Shown here: piece after piece, positions 41,969 to 51,500 of the stretch | Position numbering within the stretch: the stretch's first letter is position 1 | Layout of the letters: the number at the start of each line of letters is the position of its first letter | Source: Flavobacteriales bacterium | GTDB lineage: Bacteria > Bacteroidota > Bacteroidia > Flavobacteriales_F > PHOS-HE28 | Reading direction: 5' to 3' | DNA length: 64,000 nucleotides | Assembly: GCA_016716605.1 (NCBI GenBank) | Contig: JADJWA010000001.1 | Coordinates: 3,393,001-3,457,000, forward strand | The notes under the pieces: generated by a model | Databases searched by the model: none | What the model was told of the DNA's origin: nothing | The model's input: only the letters and a program-made list of their open reading frames with translations | Translations under genes and position numbers: made by a program

Positions 41969-43684
41969 ATGAAGAAGAACTTACTCACCCTGGCAGCGGT
42001 ATTCGCCAGCGCTGCCGCCCTGCACGCGCAGCTCACCGTGTACGTGCAGCAACCGCCCTCCTTGGAAGGGCCGCTCGAATTCACCTGGAACCAGTGGGGC
42101 GCCATGCCCGACATGAACGACCCGGCGAACAATATCGTGGGCCAGGCCTGCTTCGTGGATGACGGCACCGCTGAGGATAGCCTCGGCTGCAACGCACTGG
42201 TCAATGGTGCGAGCATCGCAGGAAAGATCGCCGTGGTGTACCGCGGAGTATGCGAGTTCGGCATGAAGAGCATGAACGCGCAGGATGCTGGAGCCATCGC
42301 CGTGGTGGTGATCAATAACCAGCCCGGTGCGCCGGTCGTGATGGGAGCCGGCGCTGTAGGACCGAATGTGACCATACCGGCCGTGATGATCTCGCAGGAG
42401 GCCGGTGCCACCTTGCGCGATGCCATCCTCACATGCAACGACCTGGAGCTCTTCATCGGCAGCCAGCAAGGCTTCTACCAGTACAACCTGGGATTCGATG
42501 GCGGCGACATCCTGGTGCCTCGCACAGGCGCGATCCACAGCGTGATCCATACCAACGCAGCGGAGTATAGCGTTGATCTGGGCGTGAACATCCACAACTA
42601 CGGGGCGCAGACCATGCCGAATGCACGTGCGCGCTGCGTGATCACCCAGCAACCTGGGGCCAGCGTGGTGTACGACCAGACCTCGGCAAGCGCCGACATC
42701 CTCTCGGGTGACAGCCTTTACGTGACCTTGCCCACCTTCAGCCAGTCGAGCTATTCGGGCAGCTACGAGATCGTGTACAGCGTACTTGGAGACCAGCCCG
42801 ACGAGTTCACCTCGAATGACACTCGCACGATCAACCTGACCGTGGTGAACGACAAGTTCACGTACGCGATCTGCGACGCGGCCACGCAAGCCATCCAGAG
42901 CAGCACGCACGTGGTGCCCGCCAATAACACGGCCGGCTGGCGCTCTTGCGTGCATTTCCGCGACCCCAACGCATCACGGCTGGCAGCCACGGGCTTCTGG
43001 TTCACCGCAAGCCGTCCTTCGACCGCCGTGCTCAATGACGAATTGGTGGAGGCCACCCTCTTCGAATGGACCGCGAACGTCACCGACCCGATCCAACTCC
43101 CTGATGGCACGGACCTATCCCCGATCACCTTCGGCGTGTACACCTTCACCAGTGACCTCACCAATACCCCGATCTACGTGCCCTTCGACGAGAACGTGAC
43201 CTTGGTGGACAACACGCGCTACCTGCTCTGCCTCGACAGTTACAGCGGCAACGTGTGGCACGGTTGGGCCGGCACGCTCAATTTCGACCGCACTCAGGGG
43301 ATTGTGGGCGAGCCCATTTCCATGATCCGCGCAGACGGTACGTGGTACAATGGCTTCACCGGCCTCGATGGAGCCCCGTCCCTCACCATCGCCGCTGTGG
43401 ATGCCACGACGATCGGCATTGATGAAGAAGCGGTGCTGGAGGCCACGCCCTTCCCGAACCCGACCGCGCACTGGGTCCGGATCCCGCTCAAGGGCATCAA
43501 TGGCGCCGTCGGCCTGAGCGCCTTCGATGCCAAAGGCAACAGTGTGATCGAGCAGCGCGCCCAGGTGGGCAGCGATGGCACGCTCACGGTTGACATGACC
43601 AGCTTGGCCAATGGCATGTACGTGTTCAAAGTTGCCGACGACGACGGCCGCACCGCCGAGTTCCGCGTACAACTGAACAAGTAA
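41969..43684 (+). CDS. Secreted PA-domain protein with type IX sorting domain
   Basis: A 571-residue exported protein: signal peptide (ending LHAQ), a protease-associated (PA) domain at about 65-165 (AGKIAVVYRGVCEFGMKSMNAQDAGAIAVVVINN, VTIPAVMIS), a long beta-rich middle (about 170-490) without catalytic motifs, and a Por sorting domain (about 495-571; ATPFPNPTAHWVRI, AFDAKGNSV, GMYVFKVAD). PA domains often sit beside peptidases, but no peptidase motif is visible. It starts divergently from the GNAT-like gene. Confidence 0.88.
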   Translation: MKKNLLTLAAVFASAAALHAQLTVYVQQPPSLEGPLEFTWNQWGAMPDMNDPANNIVGQACFVDDGTAEDSLGCNALVNGASIAGKIAVVYRGVCEFGMKSMNAQDAGAIAVVVINNQPGAPVVMGAGAVGPNVTIPAVMISQEAGATLRDAILTCNDLELFIGSQQGFYQYNLGFDGGDILVPRTGAIHSVIHTNAAEYSVDLGVNIHNYGAQTMPNARARCVITQQPGASVVYDQTSASADILSGDSLYVTLPTFSQSSYSGSYEIVYSVLGDQPDEFTSNDTRTINLTVVNDKFTYAICDAATQAIQSSTHVVPANNTAGWRSCVHFRDPNASRLAATGFWFTASRPSTAVLNDELVEATLFEWTANVTDPIQLPDGTDLSPITFGVYTFTSDLTNTPIYVPFDENVTLVDNTRYLLCLDSYSGNVWHGWAGTLNFDRTQGIVGEPISMIRADGTWYNGFTGLDGAPSLTIAAVDATTIGIDEEAVLEATPFPNPTAHWVRIPLKGINGAVGLSAFDAKGNSVIEQRAQVGSDGTLTVDMTSLANGMYVFKVADDDGRTAEFRVQLNK

Positions 43685-43701
43685 GCGCTCCACTCCTGCA
43701 A

Positions 43702-43739
43702 CGAGCGGCTGCATCTTCTGATGCGGCCGCTCGCTTTTT
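43702..43739 (+). terminator. Intrinsic terminator with T-run
   Basis: A 14-bp stem (one G-T pair) with loop TTCT, followed by CTTTTTG; after the PA-domain gene. Confidence 0.9.
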
Positions 43740-43749
43740 GCGCCTGTCG

Positions 43750-43757
43750 CATCTTTG
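43750..43757 (+). promoter_or_regulatory. Possible -7 element (CATCTTTG)
   Basis: One mismatch to TAnnTTTG, 19 nt before yajQ. Confidence 0.4.
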
Positions 43758-43776
43758 GCGTTGCAACCCGGAACCC

Positions 43777-44268
43777 ATGCCCAGCTTGGACATCCTCTCG
43801 AAGGTCGACCTGCAGATGCTCGACAATGCCGTGAACGTGGTGAAGCGCGAGATCGAGAACCGCTACGACCTGCGCGGCACCAACAGCACCGTGGAACTCG
43901 ACAAGAAGGCACTCACGATCAAGTTGAGCACGGAAGACCACATGAAGCTCGATGCCATCGTGGACATCCTGCTCGAGCGAAGCGGCAAGCAGAAAGTGGA
44001 TGTGCGGAGCTACGACTTGAAGGAAGAGCCCGTGCCAAGCGGCAAATCGCTCTACCGCATCATCAAGGTGAAGCAGGGCATCGAGCGGGAAACTGCGAAG
44101 AAAATCGTGAAGGCCATCAAGGACAGCGGCCTCAAGGTGCAGCCGCAGATCATGGACGACCTGATCCGCGTGAACGGCAAGAAGATCGACGACCTGCAGG
44201 CGGTCATGGCCTTGTGCCGCCAGCAGGATTTCGAGCTGCCCCTGCAATTCGAGAACATGAAGAGCTGA
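43777..44268 (+). CDS. yajQ: YajQ family nucleotide-binding protein
   Basis: A 163-residue protein matching YajQ (DUF520): MPSLDILSKVDLQMLDNAVN, EIENRYDLRGTNSTVELDKK, SGKSLYRIIKVKQGIERETAKKIVKAIKDSGLKVQ and a conserved VNGKKIDDLQAVMALC end. Family members bind nucleotides, with some reported to bind cyclic di-GMP in other bacteria. Start ATG 43777. The DUF3667 gene follows 3 bp downstream. Confidence 0.96.
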   Translation: MPSLDILSKVDLQMLDNAVNVVKREIENRYDLRGTNSTVELDKKALTIKLSTEDHMKLDAIVDILLERSGKQKVDVRSYDLKEEPVPSGKSLYRIIKVKQGIERETAKKIVKAIKDSGLKVQPQIMDDLIRVNGKKIDDLQAVMALCRQQDFELPLQFENMKS

Positions 44269-44271
44269 GGC

Positions 44272-45204
44272 ATGGCCCGCAAGCGGCAGAAGCGCCCCGA
44301 ATGCCCCAACTGCGGGCTGCGCCTGCGCGAAGAGGACAATTACTGTGCGCGTTGCGGCCAAGAGAACCACACGCACAAGATCCCGGTGCGGCATTTCATC
44401 ATGGACCTGCTCGGCGGCCTGTTCAACTTCGACACCAAGCTGCTGCGCACGTTTCGCGACCTGTTCTGGCCGCCCGGCCTGGCGACCCGGAATTTCAATG
44501 AGAACAAGCGGGCGCGCTACGTGCCGCCGCTCCGACTATACCTATTCACCAGCCTCTTGTACTTCGTGGCAATCGCCTGGCTCCCTGACAATGGGCGCGA
44601 CTCGGCTACTGATGATGTGAAGGGCGTGAATCTCACGGCGGGCAACGATTCGCTCGACGAGGCCTTGGCGCGCCTGGCGCGGGATGGCAAGCTCACCGAT
44701 GCCGTGCTCGACAGTGTCATCTCCATTGGCGGCGACGAGCCCGGCTTCATCACTCGGCGGCTGCTGCGAACCGCGGCTGAGCAGCACGCGGGAGGTGCAG
44801 CGAGCCGGTCATTCACGCAGCAGCTGCGCCGCAACTTCAGCACGGCCATGTTCGTGCTGGTTCCGCTCTTCGCGCTTTTGCTCAAATTGATCTGCCTCCG
44901 CCAGAAGCGCTTCTACACCGAGCACCTGGTCTTCGCGCTGAATTACCATTCCGCCTTCTTCATCCTTCTTCTCTGCGCCAGCCTCCTCGATGCGGCGTTC
45001 ATGGCTGCGTTCGGCACTAACGATTGGGCCTTACGGATCGCGATCATCTCAGGATTCGCTTCCTTGCCTTGGATGATGCGCACGGCCTATCAACGACCAT
45101 GGGTCCGCACCGTGGCCGCAGCCGTGCTCCTCCTCGTGGTTTATGTGCTTCTGCTCGGCCTTTCCATCGGGCTCACGGCCTTTATCACCTCGATCATCAC
45201 CTGA
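44272..45204 (+). CDS. DUF3667 protein: zinc ribbon plus membrane helices
   Basis: A 310-residue protein. The N-terminal zinc ribbon has CPNCGLRLREEDNYCARCGQ (two CxxC pairs, residues about 8-27), then HKIPVRHFIMDLLGGLFNFDTKLLRTF and LYLFTSLLYFV, which define the Bacteroidota family DUF3667. Five or so hydrophobic helices follow, and the last 20 residues are hydrophobic (LLVVYVLLLGLSIGLTAFITS). No function is known to me. It starts 3 bp after yajQ. Confidence 0.9.
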   Translation: MARKRQKRPECPNCGLRLREEDNYCARCGQENHTHKIPVRHFIMDLLGGLFNFDTKLLRTFRDLFWPPGLATRNFNENKRARYVPPLRLYLFTSLLYFVAIAWLPDNGRDSATDDVKGVNLTAGNDSLDEALARLARDGKLTDAVLDSVISIGGDEPGFITRRLLRTAAEQHAGGAASRSFTQQLRRNFSTAMFVLVPLFALLLKLICLRQKRFYTEHLVFALNYHSAFFILLLCASLLDAAFMAAFGTNDWALRIAIISGFASLPWMMRTAYQRPWVRTVAAAVLLLVVYVLLLGLSIGLTAFITSIIT

Positions 45205-45250
45205 GGCAGCGGCAGGTCCCTCAGCAGCGTCATGGCATCACCGCATACCC

Positions 45251-46516
45251 ATGAAAACCAAGCTCACCCTCTTCGGTCTGTTGCTCACCACGGCCTTGAA
45301 GGCCCAGACCTACTTCTACATCGACCAGATCGCCGTGGTGCCCGCCAACCCCACCACCAGCGATGAGGTAAGCATCCATCTCATCGGAAACCTCAGCAGC
45401 ACCGGCTCCTACATCGTAAGCGCCACGGCCCAAGTGAATGCCGGCATCGTGGGTCTCACCGTGATCGCGGCAAGCAATGGCGGCCTCACGGTACTGGTGC
45501 CCCATACGGAGACCATCTTGCTGGGACAATTGCCCGCTGGCGATCATACCATCGCTTTCACATTGAATTCCATCGGGATCCTCGACGGTGCTCCGGCGCC
45601 TCAGCACCTCTTCACCGTTGCGGGCGGAGGAGACCCTTGCGTGAATCTCGACCTTGTGTCCGTGCAATGGCACCCGTTCTCGGATACCGCGATCGTTGTG
45701 CATGTGATGAACACGAACCCGGTGGCCGAGCTCTTCGACTACCCCAATTTCATCCTGTTCGATGCGCAGGGCGACACGCTCGCCAAAGAGGCCGTGTACT
45801 TCTTCGGCATTGGCGAGGATAGCTGGCATGTGATGCGCGTGATGGACGGGGTGGAGGTGCCTGATTCACCGTTCAATGGCAGGCTGGAACTGTGGACCGG
45901 CTTCACCACGGCAATGGCCTGCTCGTGGGACTTGGAGCTCGACCTGTGCCCGCCGCCACCTTGCGTGACCTTGTACCCCAGCATCGGGAATTTCGGCGGC
46001 GCGTTGATCACCGCCAGTTATGACTGGGCAATCTTCAACGGGCCCATCGTGGCCGCCATGGGCCAGTTCAACTTGGCCGATCAGATGCAATCAGATGCCG
46101 ACACGATCTGCCTGCCTCCGGGCAATTACGTGATGGAAGTGAATCCGCTCGGTCCTCCTGCAGGAGGCAATCCCATGTACATGGTTGTGGCCGATGGCTG
46201 GCAGAGCACCGAAGCTTGGCCTGTCTCGTGGTCGCTGCCCATCGGGCTCGATTTCGCGGTGCATGAACCTTGCATCGACGGTACCAATGGCATGGCTGTG
46301 CTACCGGTGATGAACGCTTCGGTGATCCCGGTTCTGGATGGGATCCTCATCCGGCGATACGACGGAATCCCTGTGGGTACCGTGCGCTTGTTCGATTCCC
46401 AGGGCCGAACGCTCATCAACGCGTTCGGCACAAGCAGCGAACTGGTGCTTGCCGGCGAATGGACCGGGCTCCTGCTCGTCGCACTGTCCGATGGGGTCGT
46501 AAAGGTGATCCGCTGA
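45251..46516 (+). CDS. Secreted protein with type IX sorting domain
   Basis: A 421-residue exported protein with a signal peptide (MKTKLTLFGLLLTTALKAQ). A beta-rich middle contains several Cys (DPCVNLD, PPPCVTLY, MACSWDLELDLC), probably disulfide-linked. The C-terminus (about 345-421) is a weak sorting domain: GTVRLFDSQGRTLI and LVLAGEWTGLLLVAL. No catalytic motif seen. The terminator hairpin follows directly. Confidence 0.72.
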   Translation: MKTKLTLFGLLLTTALKAQTYFYIDQIAVVPANPTTSDEVSIHLIGNLSSTGSYIVSATAQVNAGIVGLTVIAASNGGLTVLVPHTETILLGQLPAGDHTIAFTLNSIGILDGAPAPQHLFTVAGGGDPCVNLDLVSVQWHPFSDTAIVVHVMNTNPVAELFDYPNFILFDAQGDTLAKEAVYFFGIGEDSWHVMRVMDGVEVPDSPFNGRLELWTGFTTAMACSWDLELDLCPPPPCVTLYPSIGNFGGALITASYDWAIFNGPIVAAMGQFNLADQMQSDADTICLPPGNYVMEVNPLGPPAGGNPMYMVVADGWQSTEAWPVSWSLPIGLDFAVHEPCIDGTNGMAVLPVMNASVIPVLDGILIRRYDGIPVGTVRLFDSQGRTLINAFGTSSELVLAGEWTGLLLVALSDGVVKVIR

Positions 46517-46522
46517 AACGGC

Positions 46523-46548
46523 GGAACCCGCCTTACGGGGCGGGTTCC
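46523..46548 (+). terminator. Terminator-like hairpin
   Basis: GGAACCCGCC and GGCGGGTTCC around a 6-nt loop, 6 bp after the stop at 46516; no T-run, so efficiency is uncertain. Confidence 0.6.
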
Positions 46549-46687
46549 TGGGTATTCCGATCTCCTGGCTTACGGGCCTGGAAGGGGGCTTCAAACGCCG
46601 TTGGGCCTCGCCCCTTGTGACCGGATATGCCGTTGGTCCCTTACCGGACCTGAACCTGCAACGCGAGCATCGTGCCGAATGTTGCGA

Positions 46688-47413
46688 TCACTGGATCACG
46701 AAACGCTCTCGCACGGCAAACCCGGTGGCATGTGTACGCTCCTCGAAGCGCACCTCCCCATTATGGCTGACGAGGATCACGGTTGAGCAGTGAGTGCCAT
46801 AGCCCGGCATCGCGATCCGTATGCTGCTCAGCGCCCGCTCCCTTTCCAGGTCAAGACCGGTGTCGGGAAGCTCTGAATCGCTTGCACTGCGTTCATCGGA
46901 CAGGATGCTGAATATGGCCTCCACGCCGGGCTCCTCCATCGCAGCTACATCCTGGAGGGCGCTCACAGCGCGACGCACTTTGGGCCAAGGCGTGTTGAGC
47001 AAGGCATTGCTGAGGCCATGCACGCCAGGGGCGATGCGCTCATCCGCACCAGAGATATTCGACCGGAATCGGAGGTGCTCCACTGTTCCATGCAATAGGT
47101 TATACCCGTCCATCGGCTCTTGATCAGGAGGCGGCTCTGCGAGCAAGGCGTCGCGCACCAATAGCCCGCGCGATGGCCCATTCACCGGCGCCCGGCGCAG
47201 GTCACGGAAATTGGTCACCGCGGCGAACCGCCCATTCGTGGTGATGCCCACCCAGGTGCCCAGTGCCTTGCCGTCGCGGCCTGCCAGGATCCCGGGCAGG
47301 TCCGGCCAGAAGTGCGCAGGGACCGTGGGCCGATCGAGGAACTCGTCGCGATTCGCGGCCACGATCAGCGGATAGCGCGGATTCGTCTTGTAAGCGAAGG
47401 CGATGAGGCACAC
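46688..47413 (-). CDS. NRDE (TANGO2-like) family protein
   Basis: A 241-residue protein starting at GTG 47413 with MCLIAFAYK, then ANRDEFLDRPT, GTWVGITTNGRFAAVTNFRD, SRGLLVRDAL; these match the NRDE family (TANGO2/DUF833), an Ntn-hydrolase-like fold whose Cys2 could be the N-terminal nucleophile. The role in bacteria is not established. It is followed by a 31-bp gap from the upstream small membrane protein. Confidence 0.92.
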   Translation of the reverse strand: MCLIAFAYKTNPRYPLIVAANRDEFLDRPTVPAHFWPDLPGILAGRDGKALGTWVGITTNGRFAAVTNFRDLRRAPVNGPSRGLLVRDALLAEPPPDQEPMDGYNLLHGTVEHLRFRSNISGADERIAPGVHGLSNALLNTPWPKVRRAVSALQDVAAMEEPGVEAIFSILSDERSASDSELPDTGLDLERERALSSIRIAMPGYGTHCSTVILVSHNGEVRFEERTHATGFAVRERFVIQ

Positions 47414-47444
47414 GCCGTGAAGCTACGGGCAGCACGAACGGAAC

Positions 47445-47768
47445 TCACAGCACCGATTCGCCACGCAGGAACATGACGAAGATGAATGTCATGAGGAAGT
47501 GATGCACGAGGAGCATGGCTGCGGCCAGCGCCAGGATCTGCTTGCCGCTCTTGGAGAGCTCAGGGAAAAGCAGCTTGTTGTTAATGGCGATGATCGGCAG
47601 GGGGATCGTTGCCAGCAGGAAGGTGATCGCCAGCACCTTGAAGAGCACCACATTCTGCAACAGGCCGAAGAACAGGTGCGCGTAATAGAAGATGAAACCC
47701 AGCGTGGATAGGACTCCCAAACGCATGAAGAGGCGGGCCTCGGCGAGCATCTTGGTCTTGTTTTCCAT
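47445..47768 (-). CDS. Small membrane protein of unknown function
   Basis: A 107-residue protein with three hydrophobic segments (LGVLSTLGFIFYYAHLFFGLL, VVLFKVLAITFLLATIPLPIIAI, ILALAAAMLLVHHFLMTFIFVMFL) and a short basic N-terminus. No family recognised. An alternative start at 47789 adds seven residues. Confidence 0.6.
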   Translation of the reverse strand: MENKTKMLAEARLFMRLGVLSTLGFIFYYAHLFFGLLQNVVLFKVLAITFLLATIPLPIIAINNKLLFPELSKSGKQILALAAAMLLVHHFLMTFIFVMFLRGESVL

Positions 47769-47829
47769 GGGGATGACGCAGCGCTTCAACGGGGTTGCGT
47801 CCCCTCCGGTTACAATATTTTCAACACGC

Positions 47830-48555
47830 TCACCCAGGCCTCACGGCACCAATTCCCCTAGACGCGCGCATGGTTCCTGCGGTTGCCACTGCAGCCCCAG
47901 CCAGGAACCAAGGCCATGGGTAGCGATTCGGGATATAGTCCCGGCCCTGCATGAGGGCCTTTGCACCAGCGTCGCCCATAGAGGTAACGCTCGTGAGGGC
48001 GTCGAGCCCCTCAACGCGCATCAAAGGGTCGATGGTGAATGATATGATCATGAGCAAGGCGCCGGTGATCAGCATCGCCCATGAGCGGCCATCGACCCGG
48101 AAGGAAGCGGATCTTGACCGGCCGAGCAGGATCACGCAGGCCAGTATGATCAGGCCCAAGGAGATCGCGCACGGCGCCCACACCGGCCCCACCCAAGGCA
48201 CTGGAATCAGAAAGAGCAGGTCGCGGCTCAGGAGGCTCGAAGGCCAGCCGAGGATCACCTTCAACCATGCATAGTAGAAGATGTCCCACATGCCGAAGCC
48301 GAAACAGAACCAGGCGAAGCGCTCCAAGGCCGACCTTGTGATCAATGCGGCTGGCGCAAGCAGCATCAGCAAGGTGGCCAGCTCACGACCGATCTCGGTG
48401 CCGATGAGCGATCGATCCATGGGGACCAGCGGGAAATCGAAGCCCTCTGGGTAATACAGTGCGCGCAAATAAACCACCACCGCGCTCTCCAGGAAGGCCA
48501 TGGCGATGTAGAAAGCGCTCATCCACGCGAATGCGCGGCGGATGTCAGTGCGCAT
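47830..48555 (-). CDS. Polytopic membrane protein of unknown function
   Basis: A 241-residue protein with about seven hydrophobic helices, beginning MRTDIRRAFAWMSAFYIAMAFLESAVVVYL. PEGFDFPLVP and GFGMWDIFYYAWLKVILGWPSSL are distinctive segments that I do not place in a family. Its start overlaps the end of the nuclease-like gene by 11 bp, so it is the last gene of the operon starting at 52456. Confidence 0.65.
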   Translation of the reverse strand: MRTDIRRAFAWMSAFYIAMAFLESAVVVYLRALYYPEGFDFPLVPMDRSLIGTEIGRELATLLMLLAPAALITRSALERFAWFCFGFGMWDIFYYAWLKVILGWPSSLLSRDLLFLIPVPWVGPVWAPCAISLGLIILACVILLGRSRSASFRVDGRSWAMLITGALLMIISFTIDPLMRVEGLDALTSVTSMGDAGAKALMQGRDYIPNRYPWPWFLAGAAVATAGTMRASRGIGAVRPG

Positions 48556-49465
48556 GGGAGATGTGGAGTTGGGCGAGCAACCCGCGGTGGTCGCTGCCAG
48601 GAATACTGAAACTGCCGATCGCTGATGCGCGCAACGGCCCGCGCACCAAGGCATGATCGAGAGGGATGAAGGCGATCGGTCCGATGGATGGCCACGTAGC
48701 CATGCCCGGATCATTCAAGGAGCGGAGTCCGCTGCCTGCGCAAAGCCTGCGGTAGGCATCGTCCCAATGCACGGTGTTCAGATCGCCGATGAGCACGGTG
48801 GGCAATTCGCTCCGTGCGATGCGATCGGCAAGTGCGCGCAGTTGGGCATTGCGCCGCGCGAATTGGCCAGGGCTGCCCGGCGACGTGGCGTGCGCGATGA
48901 AGACGCGGACCGGGCCTGCTTCAGTTCCCACCTCGGCTTCGATGAACGGAGCCCCGGCCATGACAACGACCTCCGCATGGTGCAAGGGCACGCGGCTGAA
49001 TAGCGCGATGCCATAGCAATTGGTGCGGGGCGCGATCACCTGGTGCGGGTACTCGGATTTCAAGCCCTCGCGCAGCGCCAGCGCCCATTCCGGACTGACC
49101 TCCTGCACACTCACCAGGTCGGCATCGGCCCCGAGGATCTCGGCGAGGACCGCACTGCGACGTGTATTCGGCTGGAGCACATTCAAGTGAGCAATGCGCA
49201 GATGAGGCCTCTCACTTGGGGCGATCAGGTCCTGGCTGGGCACTTGCAGGAGCTGCAGCACGATGAGCGAGCCAAGCATCGCGGCCGATGCCGGCCACCA
49301 CCAGCGCTTGAGCAGCAGCAAGAGTGAGATTGCCGTGAACGCCACGGCCCACCAGAGCGCGAAGGCGCGCGCCAACATGGGCAAATAGGCATCGGGCGCG
49401 AAAGCCAGTCCGCACGCGAGCGCGAGCAGCAGCGAGGTGATGAATAGCTGGCGGCGATGATTCAT
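48545..49465 (-). CDS. Membrane-anchored endonuclease/exonuclease/phosphatase family protein
   Basis: A 306-residue protein. Three or so N-terminal membrane helices are followed by an EEP (DNase I-like) domain: LRIAHLNVLQPN (Asn), DADLVSVQEVSPEW (Glu), TNCYGIALFSRV, LIGDLNTVHWD (Asp-x-Asn) and GSDHRGLLAQLHI (Asp-His). All catalytic residues of the family are present. The substrate may be phospholipid, nucleotide or another phosphoester; membrane anchoring is unlike soluble DNases. ATGA overlap with the upstream gene. Confidence 0.88.
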   Translation of the reverse strand: MNHRRQLFITSLLLALACGLAFAPDAYLPMLARAFALWWAVAFTAISLLLLLKRWWWPASAAMLGSLIVLQLLQVPSQDLIAPSERPHLRIAHLNVLQPNTRRSAVLAEILGADADLVSVQEVSPEWALALREGLKSEYPHQVIAPRTNCYGIALFSRVPLHHAEVVVMAGAPFIEAEVGTEAGPVRVFIAHATSPGSPGQFARRNAQLRALADRIARSELPTVLIGDLNTVHWDDAYRRLCAGSGLRSLNDPGMATWPSIGPIAFIPLDHALVRGPLRASAIGSFSIPGSDHRGLLAQLHISHAH

Positions 49466-49941
49466 GGTTGAGCTCGCTGTTCCCTTTCGAGCTTGTTGAT
49501 CCGCTTCAACACCAGCCATAAGGGCACCGCGCCGAACACGCCGAAGGAAGCATCGACGCATCGCCAGAAGAACGGGATGTCGCGCACGGGCGCCCATGCA
49601 AAGGCCAGCACCAACACCAGTGCACAGCACCACAGTCCCCACTCCACCACCCACTTGTTGCGCAGTGGGTCGCGCCAAGGGCCAATGAAGGCCAGGCCGA
49701 TCACCACGTGCGCGAAGGCCAGCCAGTCGGTGCCATAGAAGAGGATCGGATAGGTGGCATCCACGTGCGCCACGGCCTCAGCGGCATGCGAAGCCCATTG
49801 GTGCACCACGCCGCCGATCGGCGCGGTCCAGGCCTGCAACAGGCCGGTGAGCCAGACCAAGGGCACGGCCGTGAGCCCGCTGATGACCAGCGCTACCATG
49901 AAGAAGGCGAGCCAGCGGCGGATGTAGCGCAGGTCGTTCAT
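49462..49941 (-). CDS. Membrane protein of unknown function
   Basis: A 159-residue protein with four hydrophobic segments (FFMVALVISGLTAVPLVWL, ILFYGTDWLAFAHVVIGLAFI, WGLWCCALVLVLAFAW, FGVFGAVPLWLVL) and short basic ends. No family identified. 4-bp overlaps with both neighbours (49462-49465 and 49938-49941) indicate translational coupling. Confidence 0.65.
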   Translation of the reverse strand: MNDLRYIRRWLAFFMVALVISGLTAVPLVWLTGLLQAWTAPIGGVVHQWASHAAEAVAHVDATYPILFYGTDWLAFAHVVIGLAFIGPWRDPLRNKWVVEWGLWCCALVLVLAFAWAPVRDIPFFWRCVDASFGVFGAVPLWLVLKRINKLEREQRAQP

Positions 49942-51497
49942 CGCACAGCTACGACCGCCTTCTCCTTCAGACAGCTAAGTGTTCGCGCGTCCGACCAGGT
50001 CCACTCCTGCCAGTGCTGGGCCTGCATGCGCTCCATGAATCGGTCGCGCTTCGCATCAAGGGCAGTCCGGAACGCCTGCGGCTCCAAATGACCGACCCAA
50101 CGGACGCGGTTGCTCTTGTGCCGTTCCATCTGCTGTTCCACAAGGCCAATGTTGGCATAGAGCAGCGGCAGCACCTTGTCGCTCATCGCGAGGTAATTGT
50201 CGATGTCGATCTCGCCCGGGTTGCTGTGCCTCAGGTTCACGCGCACGATGAAGCTGTCCCAATCGACCGTGGTGAGGCCGATCAGCATGGCGAAGGCGGC
50301 CCAGGTGTTCACCCGCACCAAGTAGTAGAGCGTGCGCCGCTCGCGCACCTTGATGAACAAGGTGACCAGCCCGACCAGCACGAGCGCGAGGAACACGATC
50401 ACGCCGATGCGCTTGTAGGCCAGGCCATGGAAACCGATGTAATGCCAGTTGCGCAGGAACACGGAGACCGCCAGGATGCCGTTCTGTACCACCCACAGCA
50501 GGGCGAGGCGCTTAAGCCAGGCGTTGCGCCAATAGAAGTTCTGATTGCCCCGGAAGAACCAGAGCACCACCACGATGCTCAGCAGGATGCTGAAGATCAG
50601 CGCCCATGTGCCCTCATGCACGAACTGCTTCAGGCTGAAATCCTCAGGCACGGTGAAGCCGAACCACACCCAATCGATGTCGATGATATTCACCACCAAC
50701 AGCAGCACGTTCACCAGGGCCAACAGGACTATCCCGCGACGGCGCTCGCGCTCCAATGGATCCATCGCCAACGGCGCGAGCCAATGCGGGCGATTTACGC
50801 GGATCCGGCGCATGGCGTCGCTCATCCCCTCTTCCCATTGCGCCACCAGCTTGGGCGCGAAGCGGAATAGCATTCCCGCGCAGACGAAGAGGCCGAAGAG
50901 GAAGAAAAGGGCATGCGCCGTGAATACCAGCTCGAAGAACTGAGCGACTACCTGCCAGATGCCGTCGAGGAATCCGGCCGTGAGGTGATCGAATTTCGGA
51001 TTGCCCACACGATAAAGCTGGAAGAAGATCGCGAGTACGAGCAACGGGATCACGCTCAACCGTGCCCAGCGCCAACCGGTGCGCGCGGCGCCACGCTTCG
51101 GAAGGAGCTCATTGGTGCCATCGAGCGTGGCAATGGGCAGCGACACGTAGTTCGCGAGGGCTTGCGAGAAGGCGAGCGGGATGCTCCGGAGCGTGCGCTC
51201 ATGGCCCATCGCGCTCGACCAGATCAAACCGAGCACCGCCATGATCGGCGCGATCACGCTGCCATGGACCGCTACCATCAAGGCGGCCACCACGGTGCCG
51301 AGCATCGCCCAGCGCGCTGGCAGACTCAAGGCCTCCAACCCGATGCGGTGCGCAATGAGCACCACCATGAGCACGGCGAAGAGCGCAAGATTCAAACCGA
51401 TGCCCATCTGGAAGAAGAGCCGGTCGAAGATGAAGGCCGAGAGCAGTGCGATGATCAGTGCGGACCGGGATCGGATCCAGGAGGCGATGGCATTCAT
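49938..51497 (-). CDS. DUF4173-like polytopic membrane protein
   Basis: A 519-residue protein with about twelve hydrophobic segments and a cytoplasmic C-terminus. The layout (ERTLRSIPLAFSQALANYVSLP, LFFLFGLFVCAGMLFRFAPKL, RRTLYYLVRVNTWAAFAMLIGLTTVDWDSFIVRVNL) matches DUF4173/DUF4153-type proteins, which lack a known function. It is 3 bp downstream of the winged-helix regulator gene. Confidence 0.75.
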   Translation of the reverse strand: MNAIASWIRSRSALIIALLSAFIFDRLFFQMGIGLNLALFAVLMVVLIAHRIGLEALSLPARWAMLGTVVAALMVAVHGSVIAPIMAVLGLIWSSAMGHERTLRSIPLAFSQALANYVSLPIATLDGTNELLPKRGAARTGWRWARLSVIPLLVLAIFFQLYRVGNPKFDHLTAGFLDGIWQVVAQFFELVFTAHALFFLFGLFVCAGMLFRFAPKLVAQWEEGMSDAMRRIRVNRPHWLAPLAMDPLERERRRGIVLLALVNVLLLVVNIIDIDWVWFGFTVPEDFSLKQFVHEGTWALIFSILLSIVVVLWFFRGNQNFYWRNAWLKRLALLWVVQNGILAVSVFLRNWHYIGFHGLAYKRIGVIVFLALVLVGLVTLFIKVRERRTLYYLVRVNTWAAFAMLIGLTTVDWDSFIVRVNLRHSNPGEIDIDNYLAMSDKVLPLLYANIGLVEQQMERHKSNRVRWVGHLEPQAFRTALDAKRDRFMERMQAQHWQEWTWSDARTLSCLKEKAVVAVR

Positions 51498-51500
51498 GGG